The notes below the pieces were generated by a model. It made no database searches and was not told where the DNA came from. It worked only from the letters and a program-made list of their open reading frames with translations. The translations under genes were made by a program, and so were the position numbers. Source: Liopterus haemorrhoidalis (taxonomy: Eukaryota > Arthropoda > Insecta > Coleoptera > Dytiscidae). Taken from it: 64,000 bases of DNA. Shown one piece after another: positions 1 through 11,374 of the stretch; the stretch's first letter is position 1; each line of letters begins with the position of its first letter. Location: the NCBI GenBank assembly GCA_963971575.1, contig OZ020616.1:24198713-24262712 (forward strand), in the 5' to 3' direction.

Positions 1-136
1 GAGAAGGTGGCGTTGGACTTCCCTCGGGACGTTCTTCGCCGTCGTCGTTGCGGGCGGCGGTGGATGCTACGTAATAGGAACAAACGAGGGGGGTAGACGT
101 TGGGGTCCGCGTAAAGCGAACGCAACTCAGCGTGTG

Positions 137-236
137 GCGAGCCGCGTGAAGCGAGTCGTGAGTGCGAGCCGCGTGAAGCGACTCGTTGGTGCGAGCCGCG
201 TGAAGCGAGTCGTTGGTGAGCTCAGCATGAAGCGAG
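137..236. repeat. 27-bp tandem repeat, three full copies
   Basis: Three consecutive 27-base units (137-163, 164-190, 191-217) share the core GCGAGCCGCGTGAAGCGA, and a decayed partial fourth copy follows. The units are GC-rich compared with the sequence after position 280. No coding potential is seen. Function is unknown; it may be a subterminal repeat of an element that starts outside the window. Confidence 0.8.
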
Positions 237-489
237 CTATACTGACCAGGTGGAACTGTTAGGGGTTCAGGTTTGGAGCCAGTATTTATACCTGCTAACT
301 GCGTAATAAGGGTGAAATTTGGGAAGTGGAACAATTTCAGTCAATAAAGATTTTAACTCCGCCCATTGATAGGGTCATTTTGCAATACCTAGCTACAAAT
401 ACGCGAGTTAAGGTAATTAGCGGTTTTCAGGGATCGGCACGGATCATGCTGTCTTAGTAAAGTGAGAGAGCGCGAGGTGCGACCACCGG

Positions 490-1690
490 CACGCGTGCAA
501 TCCGCGGTAACAATAGGATATGATCATTATTAAGATTTTCATCTTCTGGGAAGGGAGGATATAAAGATGCATGTGGAGCTAATGAATCTGCGAAGTCTTC
601 TAACCAGGAATCACTTTTAGCAGGATTTTCGGATGAAGTATCTATATTAATATTTTTAACTTTGCGAAATTTATTCCATATTGACGACGAAGGTGTATTT
701 AGTTAAAGAGAATTACAAAAGTTTTTTCCATTCAGAACGCTTTTTGTTTTTAATTTTTTTTTTTTTTTGCCGAATCGATTGCTCTTTTATATTCCATAAA
801 ATTGTCTAAATTTGGTTATCTTCTGTACTTGCTGAGTTGTTGTTTGGCTATCGCTAATTTTTGTTGGCAGTCTTGGCACCACCATGGTTTTGGAATGTGT
901 TTAGATTTATAAGGTGCTTTCTTCGGTATGTTTTGACTTAAGCAGCATATTCATGCAGCATGTGCAGCATGATTCATGCAACTAATTAGATTTCTGTATA
1001 AGTAGCTGATTTTCATATCTGATGTAAAATCGGGTAGATGATTTTCTATATGCTCGGCATAATTTAACCATTTGGCGCATTTTGTGTTCCATAATTTTGT
1101 AGGTAAAATATTTGTGTGTTGATTTGAAGATGAAATACATAATGAAGTTGTAATTACAAAATGATTTGATTCCAATGTATCCGATGTCGTTTTAGTGATA
1201 GCATATAATGCTAAATGTAGACTGCATAAAGTTAAGTCGACAGCTGAGGGGCGTCTTCCAGGTAAAGTTACAATAGTGGGTAAACTATCGTTTAAGATAT
1301 ACATATTGTGTGTATCAACTGCATCAAGTACGCTATCTCCAGCTCGATCACTAAATGCGCAGCCCCAGGTAGGACTGTGAGCGTTAAAATCTCCGGCTGT
1401 CAGAAAATTGTCAGTAAGTTTACTAGTTAAGGTACGCGCTTATTGTTTCTCCTAGTTTTATATATATTGACACAAAATCTAATTCTTAAGAGTTAATGAT
1501 CACTTTCGCTGCACATATTTGCATGTTGTCATTGTTGAGATCTTGTGTATCTATTTTTTTTAAATGAATATGATTTGCTATTAAAATGGCGCTACCGCCA
1601 TATCCGTCTTCACGATCGGATCTAATTAATCGATAATTGTGAAATTTAATTATATACTCTTTTTTTCAGACAGTTAAATGTTATGTGGTA
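490..1690 (-). pseudogene. I-like non-LTR element: ORF2 endonuclease and linker remnant
   Basis: Read on the minus strand, this is the apurinic-like endonuclease part of a non-LTR retrotransposon ORF2, broken into several frames. DREDGYGGSA is readable near 1,625-1,595, the catalytic motif AGDFNAHSPTWG near 1,400-1,360, and PSAVDLTLCS near 1,250-1,216. These match the middle and end of the endonuclease fold. Further along, KPWWCQDCQ near 890-855 matches the conserved PWW...C linker between endonuclease and RT in I-type elements. The linker runs to about 490, after which no RT is recognised. The endonuclease start is missing here; an ORF2 start on the same strand at 9,920 may be its other half, separated by the BEL insertion (inference). 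Frameshifts and stops make it non-functional. Confidence 0.7.
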
Positions 1691-2095
1691 GGTGTGTACC
1701 TTGTGATGGTACAGCCACTGGTACCCCATTAAATTTTTTATTTTTATCATTTATTACGCATTTCAAAATATTAACTGAAACAAAAATTGACCGCAAGTGG
1801 TGACATTTTACATCTGTTCACCGATTGATATATTATGTTTATTTTTAAATATGTCTAGTGTTTAACTTAAAATTCTAATAAACCATTTTTTATGAGGGTC
1901 TTTAACAGGTCTGTGTCGCGAGAAACTAGTAACCATTTTATATGTCTGGATTTTGTAAATGTTTTATGTACAATTCTATTAGAACTGGAGAGAGAGACAA
2001 GACTTCTTCGTCTAGAATTTAAGCCATATATAAGACTGAGATTTCAGCTCAAGAGGACAGGCAGAGAGAGAGCCCGTCACAACGCGCACTACTTA
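1691..2095. other. No gene recognised
   Basis: AT-rich sequence between the endonuclease remnant and the tandem array. The open frames here show no family motif. Confidence 0.5.
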
Positions 2096-2943
2096 CTCGC
2101 GAACCTCCGTCGGGTTGTCTTCGCCGTGAGTGATCTCTACGTGAACCTAGCTGTGAATACATTTACGGGACCATTACGGGCTTGTTTTGCAAGCCACGTT
2201 GAAATTACTTGAGTTCCGTGCGCCCTCGCGAACCTCTGTCGGGTTGTCTTCGCCGTGAGTGATCTCTACGTGGACCAGCTGTGAATACATAGTTCATTAC
2301 GGGGTTGTTTTGCACGCCACGTTGAAATTACTCGCGTTCCGTGCGCACTCGTGAACCTTCGTCGTGTTGTCTTCGCCGTGAGTGATCTCTATGTGGACCA
2401 GCTGTGAATACATAGACCATTACGGGCTTGTTTTGCACGCCACGTTGAAATTACTCGCTTTCCGCGCGCACTCGCGAACCTCCGTCGGGTTGTCTTCGCC
2501 GTGAGTGATCTCTACGTGGACCAGCTGTGAATACATAGACCATTACGGGGTGGTTTTGCACGCCACGTTGAAATTACTCGCGTTCCGTGCGCACTCGCAA
2601 ACTTCCGTCGGGTTGTCTTCGCCGTGAGTGATCTCTATGTGGACCAGCTGTAAATACATAGACCATTACGGGCTGTTTTGCACGCCACTTTGAAATTACT
2701 CGCTTTACGCGCGCACTCGCGAACCTCTGTCAGGTTGTCTTCGCCGTGAGTGATCTCTACGTGGACCAGCTGTGAATACATAGACCATTACGGGCATGTT
2801 TTGCACGCCATGTTGAAATTACTCGCGTTCCACGCTCACTTGCGAACCTCCGTCGGGTTGTCTTCGCCGCGAGTGATCTCTACGTGGACCAGATGTGAAT
2901 ACAAAGACCATTAAGGGCTTGTTTTGCACGCCACGTTGAATTA
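2096..2943. repeat. Tandem array, about 7 copies of a 123-bp unit
   Basis: Copies start near 2,096, 2,224, 2,348, 2,471, 2,594, 2,716 and 2,839, a spacing of 122-128 bases. Each contains GGTTGTCTTCGCCGTGAG, then GTGATCTCTACGTGGACC, then a CACGCCACGTTGAAATTA-like block. Units differ at scattered positions, so the array is old enough to have diverged but has kept its register. Short open frames inside it are by-products of the repeat. It may be a subterminal or UTR array of a transposable element, or a local minisatellite. Confidence 0.9.
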
Positions 2944-3375
2944 ATCATAAATTCGTTTACCGCGGTGTCGGGTGATGATCACCCTTCCACGCAATATTAT
3001 TCAGGTCCCTACGCCTCACAACCGTAGGGGTACTCCCACGAAGCTTGACCGGTTCTCTACGATTCGCAACCGTAGAAAGCCACAACACATCAAAGGATTG
3101 ACAGACCTAACAAAACTGTAATCGCGGGTAGCAGACCCGTTCGTCAAACATCACCGAATACACCGTCATGCACAGAAAGTAGCGGTTAGGTGATCAAACT
3201 ATATCTACACGAGTAATAAACCCATGTTTAGTTTAGAAGTGTAGATTTGATAGTAATATTGGAGTAGAAACTTACGTTATCACTATAAATGTGTTAATCT
3301 GAATTTACCTTACAGCCATCACAATCAGACGCATTAATAAACATGTTTGTAATATTTCTGAATGACTAGATCGTT
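2944..3375. other. No gene recognised; flank of BEL insertion
   Basis: Non-coding sequence between the tandem array and the BEL LTR. It has two short related segments with CTACG(C/A)...CAACCGTAG near 3,010 and 3,060. The last five bases, TCGTT (3,371-3,375), resemble CCGTT at 9,693-9,697 and may be a decayed 5-bp target duplication of the BEL element. Confidence 0.5.
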
Positions 3376-3669
3376 TGTTATGTGCGTGATCTGGTGGTGT
3401 TCCCGGACGGGGACACTGACCAGAACCCTGCTCAGAGGAGCAGTAAAATTAAGCGGGTGGACTGTATCATGCGTAATCTACGCGATTGTAGAATGTAAAA
3501 GATAGGATGGGAGAAATAGCGGTTAAATGGACTTACCTCGTACTGATGCGTGGTCGTATCATAGGGCCCTTTGAACTGCAGTAGTCTGGTCCACTCTGGA
3601 GAGAGAAGAGATGGGACAAACAGCCGCGTTGATGCACTAAATATAAGTCCACAATCGCGAATAATAGAA
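3376..3669 (-). repeat. BEL 3' LTR
   Basis: Aligns with 9,397-9,690 at about 95% identity, starting TGTTATGTGCGTGATCTGG. The match ends at 3,669. Beyond it the sequence to about 3,790 (GACGGAGTCGTC and on) has no counterpart in the other LTR, so either this LTR has an insertion or the right LTR has lost its end. Confidence 0.85.
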
Positions 3670-3939
3670 GACGGAGTCGTCTTCTGTAGAGACCGAAAAC
3701 GGGTGTTTTACGGTAACACACGGCTGTAATAGCCTGACTTGTCGACACTAACGATACTATTACGAGCTGCTATCAGAGCTAGCTTGTTCGACACTATAAA
3801 AAAATATATTATCTAGCTTTAAAAAAAAAAAACTACTATAAACCAAGGGTTCGCACCGGAGAGAGGGCGCGAACATTCCGCCCGCCGAAAGGCACTGCCT
3901 TTCCACGAGGGAAGAAAACGAAAGGAAAAGTTAAGGGGG

Positions 3940-5128
3940 TGTATATCCGTTAGGCAACGGACATAGTTTCACCACGGGTCGAAGAAAGATGCCCGTAGGA
4001 GTGAGAATGGTTGCTACCCGGATAATCCCATCGCGACCAGGGGTAGCGGCGACAACACGGCCAAGTTTCCACTGTAATGGCGGTGACAGTTCGTCCTTAA
4101 TAATGACCAGCTGATCAACAGAGTTCGGAGAGGTAGTACACAGCCATTTACTCCGCTATTGCAGCGTATTTCGGTACTCGTCATGCCAGCGGTTCCAAAA
4201 ATGTTGCTGAATTTGTTGCACGAGCTGCCTTCGCGAGAGAGTGGTAGGGTTAATGGGGGTGACATCAGGATCGGGCAAACCGACCAGAGGTTCGTGTATC
4301 AAGAAGTTACCAGGAGAGAGCGCGCATAGATCGTTGGGATCGGAAGTGATCGGGCATAGGGGCCGCTAATTAAGAACGGCTTCAATCTCAACAACAACAG
4401 TATACAATTCCTCATAAGTGAGGATCCGGTCGCCTACAATTCGAGATAGGTGTTTCTTCACCGATTTGATGCATGCCTCCCAAAGGCCCCTAAAATGAGG
4501 AGCAGACGGCGGGTTAAAGTGCCACTGTCAGTAAGCAGTGCAGTGGCTAAATGGTTATTGTATACCTGAGCTTGAGTCAGGCGATACAGTTCAGAGAGTT
4601 TGTGCTTAGCGCCTACAAAGTTGGTGCCGCAATCATTATAAATGTGACTGCAGCGACCTCGACTTGCTAAAAAGCGTCGAAAGGCTGGAAGAAATACGTC
4701 CGCGGATAACTCAGAGGCGATCTCTAAGTGAACAGCTTTATGGGTGCGAATTCCGCGAGCGCGCGAAAACGATACGGTGGACGATCCACCGTAGTCAACG
4801 CCTACAGTTTGAAAGGGTTTGATCCGGGTAACTCGTGTTGAGGGTAAGTCACCCATGAAAGGGGTGTGAGCTATGGGGTTAGCTCGAAAACACTGGTGAC
4901 ACTTACTAAGTTCATGTCATATAACGTTACGACCGGATATAATCCAGTATCTGCGACCTAAAATAGCCTGTAGCGCTTGTGGGCCGGGGTGAAGATACCG
5001 CTGGTGATACTGGATGATAATTAAACTAGTAAGACGGTTGCGGCGAGGCAAAAGAATAGGATACTTTTGCTCGAATTCAATAGACGCATGGCGAAGACGG
5101 CCTCCGACACGGAGAATTCCGTCTTTAT
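3940..5128 (-). pseudogene. BEL integrase and DUF5641-like C-terminal domain
   Basis: Last part of the BEL polyprotein, in pieces. The zinc-binding N-domain lies near 5,115-4,860, beginning with a VGGRL-type motif and including CHQCF. The catalytic core follows from 4,856: VGVDYGG carries the first aspartate, NDCGTNFVGA the second, and GLWEACIKSVKKHL near 4,480 the glutamate, but in another frame from the first two. A DUF5641-like tail is readable near 4,090-3,940 (LGRVVAATPG, then RPVVKL), which is diagnostic of BEL/Pao. Integrase would insert the cDNA into host DNA. At least three frame changes and several stops disable it. Confidence 0.85.
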
Positions 5129-5743
5129 CTACAAATCGATTAAATTTTTGTAAATATCTGGGACGGGGCGATTATTTCGCACCGCTGTTAGTTCAGTACA
5201 AAACACCACTGATTGAACTTTCCTAATCCAAGTGGAAAGAGCAGTATTAATCTCATCGGTGGTGAGACAAGTGGATGCGGGGGAACTGCCAGTACGAATT
5301 CGAGTGAAAAAGCGACGGCAGTAAGCGGTGATACGGAGTAGCTTCGACAGTGAGGAATATCTGTCAAGTATCTCTAGTGACGGTGGGTTAGTGCTGAGAA
5401 AATTAAGGGTTGTTTTCTCAGACTTAATTTCCTCCACCGCGACAGAGCTATAAAAGTATTGTGGTGAGGGCCACTCTGCAACTGGGAGCATGAGCCAGCT
5501 AGGTCCATGCCACCAGAGCTCAAGATTGACCAACTCCCGGGGAAGTACTCCGCGTGAAGCACAATCAGCTGGATTATCGGCGGAACGCACGTGCAGCCAG
5601 AGATTTGGAGAGAGAACGGATTGTATTTCCGTTACTCTGTTGCTAACAAAGGTTTTCCACCGGTGTGGGGAAGACCCAATCCAAGTGAGAGCTACAGTCG
5701 AGCCCGACCATGCGTAGATGTCACAAAAAGAAACCAACAACAT
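5129..5743 (-). pseudogene. BEL RNase H and linker region
   Basis: A 204-codon open frame following the RT. WSGSTVALTWIGS and VSNRVTEIQS are typical of the BEL RNase H region, with RSADNPADCASRG just after, where BEL elements keep a conserved N-P-A-D motif. The C-terminal half leads toward the integrase zinc domain. It lies in a different frame from both neighbours, so it would need frame correction to join the polyprotein. Confidence 0.8.
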
Positions 5744-5746
5744 TTC

Positions 5747-6936
5747 TTACAGTGACTTAAATAAGCGTGCTAATAGGACAGCAGCGCAAAGTTCAAGTCG
5801 CGGGAGCGATATTCGTTTGAGGGGGGAAACGCGAAATTTAGAGCACAATAAGGTAATCTGGGAAGATGAGTGGAGCGAAGAGGACCGACTGTATATAACG
5901 GCTGCATAGCCAGCCTCGGACGCGTCGCAAAATCCGACTAGATCTAAATACTCTCCTACCGCGTTATATCGCGGGATGCTAATCGCGGAAAGAGCGCTAA
6001 GCTCAGTCTGGAATTCCTTCCAACGACTGATTATGTCTGAAAGGGGCTCGTGATCCCAATCAACAGAGAAAGTCCTTAATAATTGGATGATACGTTTAGC
6101 AAACATAGTCACGGGAGCGAGCCACCCCAGCGGGTCAAAGATCTTAGCTATCTCGGATAAAATCTTCCGCTTGGTACAAACGGGGTCAAGGGATTCTGTC
6201 TCATAAGTGAACTGATCCAGCAGAGGGTTCCAGCGTAGGCCAAGTACCTTTATAGAGCGGTCACGGTCTAGCTGGAGAGGAGTATCAACGACCTGTTTAA
6301 ACGAAGGAGGGACGTGGATCAAAGTTCGCGGATTATTGGTGCTCCATTTTCTTAATTCAAACCCTCCGCTCGCGAATAACGCGGATAAGTCCTGCTGTAA
6401 CTTAATGGCACCGTCAAGAGTGCCACTTCCAGTTATAATATCGTCCACGTAGGTACATGTGGAAATAACGTGGGCTGCAGAAGGGTACTTATGCTGTTCA
6501 TCGTGAACCTATGCTGGAGGGTGCGTAGAGTAAGATACGGCGCGCAGCTCACGCCATAAGTGACAGTATTTAACTCATATGCATGTGGGGGTTGCGAAGA
6601 GTCAGAATTCCATAAGATCCGTTGAAATGGTTAGTGTTCAGGATGGACAAGGGTTTGTCTGTATATTGGACGGACGTCAGCTGTCAGAACATATTTATAA
6701 AAACGAAACCGTATCAGAATAGCTGAGAGATCCTGTTTCAGCGGAGGGCCTGTCAACAGGACGTCGTTTAATGACATCTCCGAAAAGGTTTTCATGGAGG
6801 CATTAAAAACGACACGAAGTTTTGTAGTCGTACTGTCTGGTTTCAGTACACAGTGATGTAGAATGAAATAGCTATTTTCTTCCATATTTGGCTTAGCGAG
6901 CTGGCTCATATGGCCTTTGTCGATGTAGTCTTGCAT
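5747..6936 (-). pseudogene. BEL reverse transcriptase and A17-type region
   Basis: Two open pieces, 6,936-6,631 and 6,448-5,747, with a broken stretch between. The first has the RT fingers: KLRVVFNAS, then LLTGPPLKQDL, then TADVRPIYRQ, all characteristic of Pao RTs. The second opens at the catalytic YVDD box (about 6,454-6,443) followed by IITGS, then FELRKWSTN and VLGLRWNP. DPLGWLAPV and SLPRLELCAA, which follow, are hallmarks of the BEL region often annotated as peptidase A17. The catalytic aspartates are intact, but the frame is interrupted between the two pieces. Confidence 0.88.
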
Positions 6937-7068
6937 AAAGGCAAGATAGTCAGTTTTTAACTGAGGGTTATTTGTAAGCCTCCGCTGTAATGCGGAATAA
7001 CAGCGCAGCGTTTGAGCGCAAGAGTTACCTAAGGTAGGTAGGTAGGCTCGAAATGTTAGGGCGACACT

Positions 7069-8463
7069 CTAGCGACCAGTGGCGTCGCGACGCACACTCG
7101 TGTCCCGAAATACAGACTCGCAGCGTCTATCCTCAGAACTGAGAACAGGTGCTGGAGATGCGACCTCTTCGATTTCCCAAAATCGTTTGAGGGCAGTGTC
7201 TAATGAAGCAGTTTCATTAGACGAGTCAATAGCGAGATAAAAAGTATTAATTGGGTTTATCTGCGGTGCAGATAATTCTCCCATGAGAACCCAACCGAAT
7301 ACTGTTTCTAAGGCTGCGGGTGACCCTAGAATACTGGGCAGCCGCCCGCCTTGCAAGATGCGAGGGAAGAGATCCGCACCGATAAGCATATCAATGCGTG
7401 AGGGCGAATTATATTGCGGATCAGCGAGCTTCAACGCAGTGAGATGCGAGAAGGTAGAACTGTGTGGCAGTGCCCGGTTAGGCATGACTCCTGTTTTACA
7501 TGGAACCACAACAGCTGAAGTGACAAATGAAGGGGCAGTTTTACCAAGAGGGGAGATAGTACAGGTAGCGATGCCACGAGCGTTGGGCACGCTAATTCCT
7601 CCAAGTCCATGTATAGAGACCGAAAGCAGGCGACGACGCTTTAATCTAAGCCGCTGAACGCATGGTTCAATTATGTAGCTAGACTGGCTAGCGCAGTCTA
7701 ACAATGCCCTTAAAGCATGCGGTCGGCCATATACGTCGGTGATGTTAATAAGAGCTGTAGCTAGCAACACAAAGTTTGGTTGCGAACTCGAATTAACAAG
7801 GGTAGAAATACCAGCAGACCCATGGCCGGACTCCGAATGGTCGCGTTTTGGGCGCTGCGTGGGTATAGTAAAGCTGCTGGTAACAGAATTGCTACCGTTA
7901 AAATGTAGGAGCGAATGGTGACGCTTGTTGCAGATGGAACAAGCGCGTACCGAGGGACATGAATTAAACTGGTGAGTAGAGCTCAGACAATTCATGCACA
8001 AGTGATTATCTTTAGCAATAGTAAACCGTTCGCGAGGAGATTTACTTTTAAAGACTGGACATTGATAAGCAAAATGAGGTGTCTGACAGATCACACAGTT
8101 AGGGGGAGTGTATTTGCTAGACACAAATGACACTGACGCCGAATGTTTACGACGTGGTGAAAAAATGGGGTTGGAAGTCGTGCTGGTCACGCTGTCTGAT
8201 GGTGAACACGACTCCTTTGAGCGCAATTTCTTTCCGAGAAAATTTAAGAGATTTGTTAGTTTCGAAAAGGGTTCGCACTCGTCAAGCGAGAGCTCATAAG
8301 CCTCACGCAATTTAGCATCCAGTTTTTTGAGAATAATGACGGACAGAATAAAGTCCCATGTAGATACGGGTAACTTTAATGCCCTCAGCGCTTCAACGTT
8401 CACCCAAACTTCATTCAGAAAGGTTCTGAGTGCCGTCGGTGATTGGGTGGAAATATTGGGCAA
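7069..8463 (-). pseudogene. BEL gag C-terminus, zinc knuckles and aspartic protease region
   Basis: A 464-codon open frame. Its first third continues the DUF1759-like capsid region. Two Cys/His clusters follow, CMNCLSSTHQFNSC near 8,000 and CSICNKRHHSLLH near 7,930, expected to bind nucleic acid. A DUF1758-like protease region starts with ALRALLDCASQSSYI near 7,700. The usual active-site triad D-S/T-G reads D-C-A here, so the protease may be inactive, or this lineage may use a variant. The frame ends before the RT and starts after a break from the gag N-terminus. Confidence 0.85.
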
Positions 8464-9071
8464 TGAAAGAAGTTTTTCCAGATGTTGCGTACTATGAGCC
8501 GTTTGTGCTCATATTTCTCTTCCAAGAGCGCCCAGGCGACAGGATAATTTTCAGCAGTGACTGTGAGATTTTTGATTACTTTATAAGTTTTCTTAAGTTT
8601 CAGTTAGTAGAATTTAGTAACGGGGGTGAGTTGGTCATTATCATGGACTAGACTGCGAAAGAGATCCGCGAAACTGCACCATGACGTATAATCACCCGAA
8701 AACTGAGGGATAGCTAGCTTAGGCATACGAACGTCAGAAGATTTAGGCTGAGACAAAGGGGGTGAAGTAGCATCTTCACTAGGAAACAAACTGCGAAAAA
8801 TACCCTTTATCTCGTATACGTATTCTTCATTCTGCTCCCGGATTTGGAATTGAGCTTCTAAGTCATCAGATTTTTTGAGCTTCTGAATTTCAGATTCTAT
8901 CTGAAGCTGCAGGGTTTTAAATTCAGACGTAAGGCTCTCTAGGTCTTGAAACCTAGTTTTCAAAGATTCATGATGACTTATATCCTTTTTCGCGGTTCTA
9001 GCGATTTTTAACATGGATTTAATCGATCGCCTGATCGCATCGCGTGCTAAAATTAATGTCGAAGTATCCAT
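8464..9071 (-). pseudogene. BEL gag N-terminus (coiled coil and DUF1759 start)
   Basis: Starts at the ATG at 9,071, the first after the primer-binding site. The first 110 residues are charged and heptad-like, a probable coiled coil. They are followed by LAIPQFSGDYTSWCSF, the conserved start of the DUF1759 gag domain. The open frame stops at 8,604. The domain goes on in another frame near 8,570-8,500 (ENYPVAWALLEERY) before joining the next open frame at 8,463. A frameshift therefore splits the capsid-like region. It would form the particle that packages the RNA. Confidence 0.85.
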
Positions 9072-9375
9072 TGCGAAAAAAGAAAATTTCTAAATACGGA
9101 CCTGAATAAACTACCAGCTGATTTTGACAGAAGAAATCAAAACCGGTGACTTCGAAGGAAGGTTATCGCAAAGACAAAACGAAACAATACCCGTACATTA
9201 ACTATATCATACAATTGCGAAGGATTAACAAATTGACGAACTTGCAAAGACCACGTAATAAAATTACAAGCAAATTTTTACAAAGGAATGAATTTATAAG
9301 TGAAAAAACCGCGAGAAAAATGCAATTTTAACGATTCTAAAGATTCTACTGTCGCGACGCTACGCCCAATAACTT

Positions 9376-9393
9376 CCGGCTCTCGAAGGACCA
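9376..9393 (-). other. BEL primer-binding site
   Basis: On the minus strand, TGGTCCTTCGAGAGCCGG begins three bases inside the 5' LTR. A tRNA primer site conventionally starts TGG (complement of CCA), which fits. I do not assign the tRNA. Confidence 0.65.
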
Positions 9394-9396
9394 AAA

Positions 9397-9692
9397 TGTT
9401 AAGTGCGTGATCTGATGGTGTTCTCGGATGGGGACACTGACCAGAACCCTGCTCAGAGGAGCACTAAAAATAAGCGGGTGGACTGTATTATGCGTAATCT
9501 ACGCGATTGTAGAATGTAGAAGATAGGATGGGAGAAATAGCGGTTAAATGGACTTACCTCGTACTGATGCGTGGTCGTATAAAAGGGCCCTTTGAACTGC
9601 AGTAGTTTGGTCCACTCTGGATAGAGAAGAGATGGGACAAACAGCTGCGTTGATACACTAAATATAAGTCCACAATCGCGACTAATAGAACA
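9397..9692 (-). repeat. BEL 5' LTR
   Basis: Right-hand LTR, beginning TGTTAAGTGCGTGATCTG and ending AGAACA on the plus strand, so it has TG...CA ends. It carries 15 differences from the left LTR over about 294 sites. In the element's own orientation it should hold the promoter, but I cannot identify a TATA box or initiator with confidence. Confidence 0.85.
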
Positions 9693-9697
9693 CCGTT

Positions 9698-9920
9698 AAT
9701 AAACTATTTGATTGAAATGTGTCCCAGCGTTTCTTTGTAGACATAGCTGCCCGCTCCAAGAACGAATCGACTTAATAATCCAAAAAAACACAACGTAGGG
9801 CAGGACGAATAAAATGGCCAGTACATAAAATCCCCAACCGTCACAACCTAAATATGTTTCTAACAGAGGTTTATGTGATCGTACTGACTGTCCATTCCAT
9901 TGTATGATTTTAATATCCAT
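9698..9920 (-). pseudogene. I-like element: start of ORF2
   Basis: Starts with MDIKIIQWNGQSVRSHKP, the classic opening of an I-type ORF2 endonuclease, where the N in QWNG is the first catalytic asparagine. Recognisable homology fades after about 25 residues, and the frame runs out next to the BEL 5' LTR. It sits 85 bases downstream of the ORF1 frame at 10,005-11,374 on the same strand, as expected for a bicistronic element. The rest of the endonuclease is absent here; a possible continuation lies at 1,690-490. Confidence 0.7.
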
Positions 9921-10004
9921 TATTAAAATTTACAGTATCAAATTTAAGCGTATTCAAGTTATTTAGGAGGGAAAGTTATTTTTTATTTACACATTATTTT
10001 GTAC

Positions 10005-11374
10005 TTATTGTATTACTATTTGTATTAATGACGCCAATTTTAATTTTAAAATTTCTGATAAGTTTTTGGATAATCTGTTATATTGTGGTGGATATGGATT
10101 TGTTATTGGCTGTTGTGGTTGTATAACTGGATGATTTACTGCAGGAAATTGTTGATAAATCGTGGGTTGCCTTGAAATATTTGAATTAGTATATATTCTT
10201 TTAGTGAAATAAAAAAAAATTCTTTGAGGACGATTCATATTTTCTATATTGAAAGATGGAATATGCTGAGAAGAGGGCAGATCTGTATTAGTGGTATCAC
10301 GATTTAAAGAAGGGAACTCTGTTGTAGAAGTGTAGTCTGGTCGATATTCCCGTACAATATTCGCGTATGAAGATTTGTATTTTTTTTTCAAGCTTCCGAA
10401 AAGGATTTGTTATCTAACACCATCATCTATTTAATATTTTTTTGAATAAAGAATTCAGGGCAGCTTCTATTGGTGTATACATGATTCCCCTTACAAAACA
10501 CAACACAATTCATAGTTAGAACATTCCGCAAAATTATCAGCTGCATCGACTGCAACGTTTAGCACTTTTGCATTGTCTTCTCATGTTTCCGTACCTCAAA
10601 CATTTAAAACACTAAACCACTGGTTAGAAAATAAACATTTACCTCACAACGAGTTCCAAATATTGTTATATAATTTGGTAACTGCTGCCCTTCGAATTTT
10701 AGACTTTGTAGGTCTTCTTTCAGTATTTGAGATACGTTTCAGAAACCATCTAACGTGTACAACTTTTGCAGCACATTGGACTTCTTTTAGGATTTCATCT
10801 TCTGAAATTGATGTGTCTATATATCTGACGACACCCTGTTCAAAAACATTGAAATCGGGTACGTACGTTTCAAATTCATTATTATTATAGCAGTCTAAAT
10901 TTAATAGCTTGTTAACAGCAAATGAATTTTTTAATTCTATTTTAATTTTAGATTTACCGACACTCTGTATATTCGTAATATAATTTTTAATTAAATCATA
11001 ATTACTTTTATAAATTATTCTGCCAATTGTCATAGGATGTAATCTGCCATTTACTTTCTATTTTTTATTTTTAAAAGTTATATCGGATTAGTAGCGTCAG
11101 CTCCGATTTCAGCAGATGAGTCAGAAACATGGACGGACTTACCAGATAACTGGGCGTTTATTACCTTAGCTGGTGTGGAATATGATATAGTTTCACCTGG
11201 TCTTTTATGTGAGTGTGTCGTTGGAAAATGAGTTAGCGAAGATGGTGGACCTTGTGATATATCCAGATGTTCTAATTCTGGGTTGAGGAGTACATTAAGT
11301 GCGCCTTGGATAACGGAGGCGGTGCTAGTTATTTGACCAATATCAGGCGGACCCGGCCCGCCTTGCTCTCCCAT
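10005..11374 (-). pseudogene. I-like element ORF1 (gag-like RNA-binding protein)
   Basis: Open pieces at 11,374-11,078, 11,033-10,644 and 10,391-10,005 form one collinear ORF1 remnant. The first is a proline/serine-rich N-terminus beginning MGEQGGPGPPDIG. The second is the conserved gag core, with IGRIIYKSNYDLIKNYI and VVRYIDTSISEDE. Between the second and third pieces, near 10,600-10,420, two zinc knuckles are readable in broken frames, CFKCLRYGNMRRQC and CVFCKGNHVYTNRSC; the first has N where His is usual. The third piece is Pro/Gln/Asn-rich. The product would coat the element RNA. Frameshifts disable it. Confidence 0.72.

Larger units (their letters stand above)
3376..9692 (-). mobile_element. 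BEL/Pao LTR retrotransposon, both LTRs present, inactive
   Basis: A minus-strand LTR element of about 6.3 kb. It has a right LTR (5' LTR), a primer-binding site, gag with a DUF1759-like region, zinc knuckles, an aspartic protease region, RT, RNase H, integrase and a DUF5641-like tail, which is the standard BEL/Pao order. Each LTR begins TGTTA on the plus strand; the right one ends in ACA. The LTRs differ at 15 of about 294 aligned sites (about 5%), so the insertion is older than the errantivirus at 42 kb. The flanking pentamers TCGTT and CCGTT may be the target duplication. The coding region is cut by several frameshifts and stops, so it cannot encode a full polyprotein. Confidence 0.92.

Noticed and set aside
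1892..2212. 106-codon plus-strand frame
   Set aside because: Runs into the 123-bp tandem array and has no family motif.
2096..2943. CRISPR-like spacing
   Set aside because: Whole 123-bp units repeat; there are no short repeats with unique spacers, and the context is eukaryotic.
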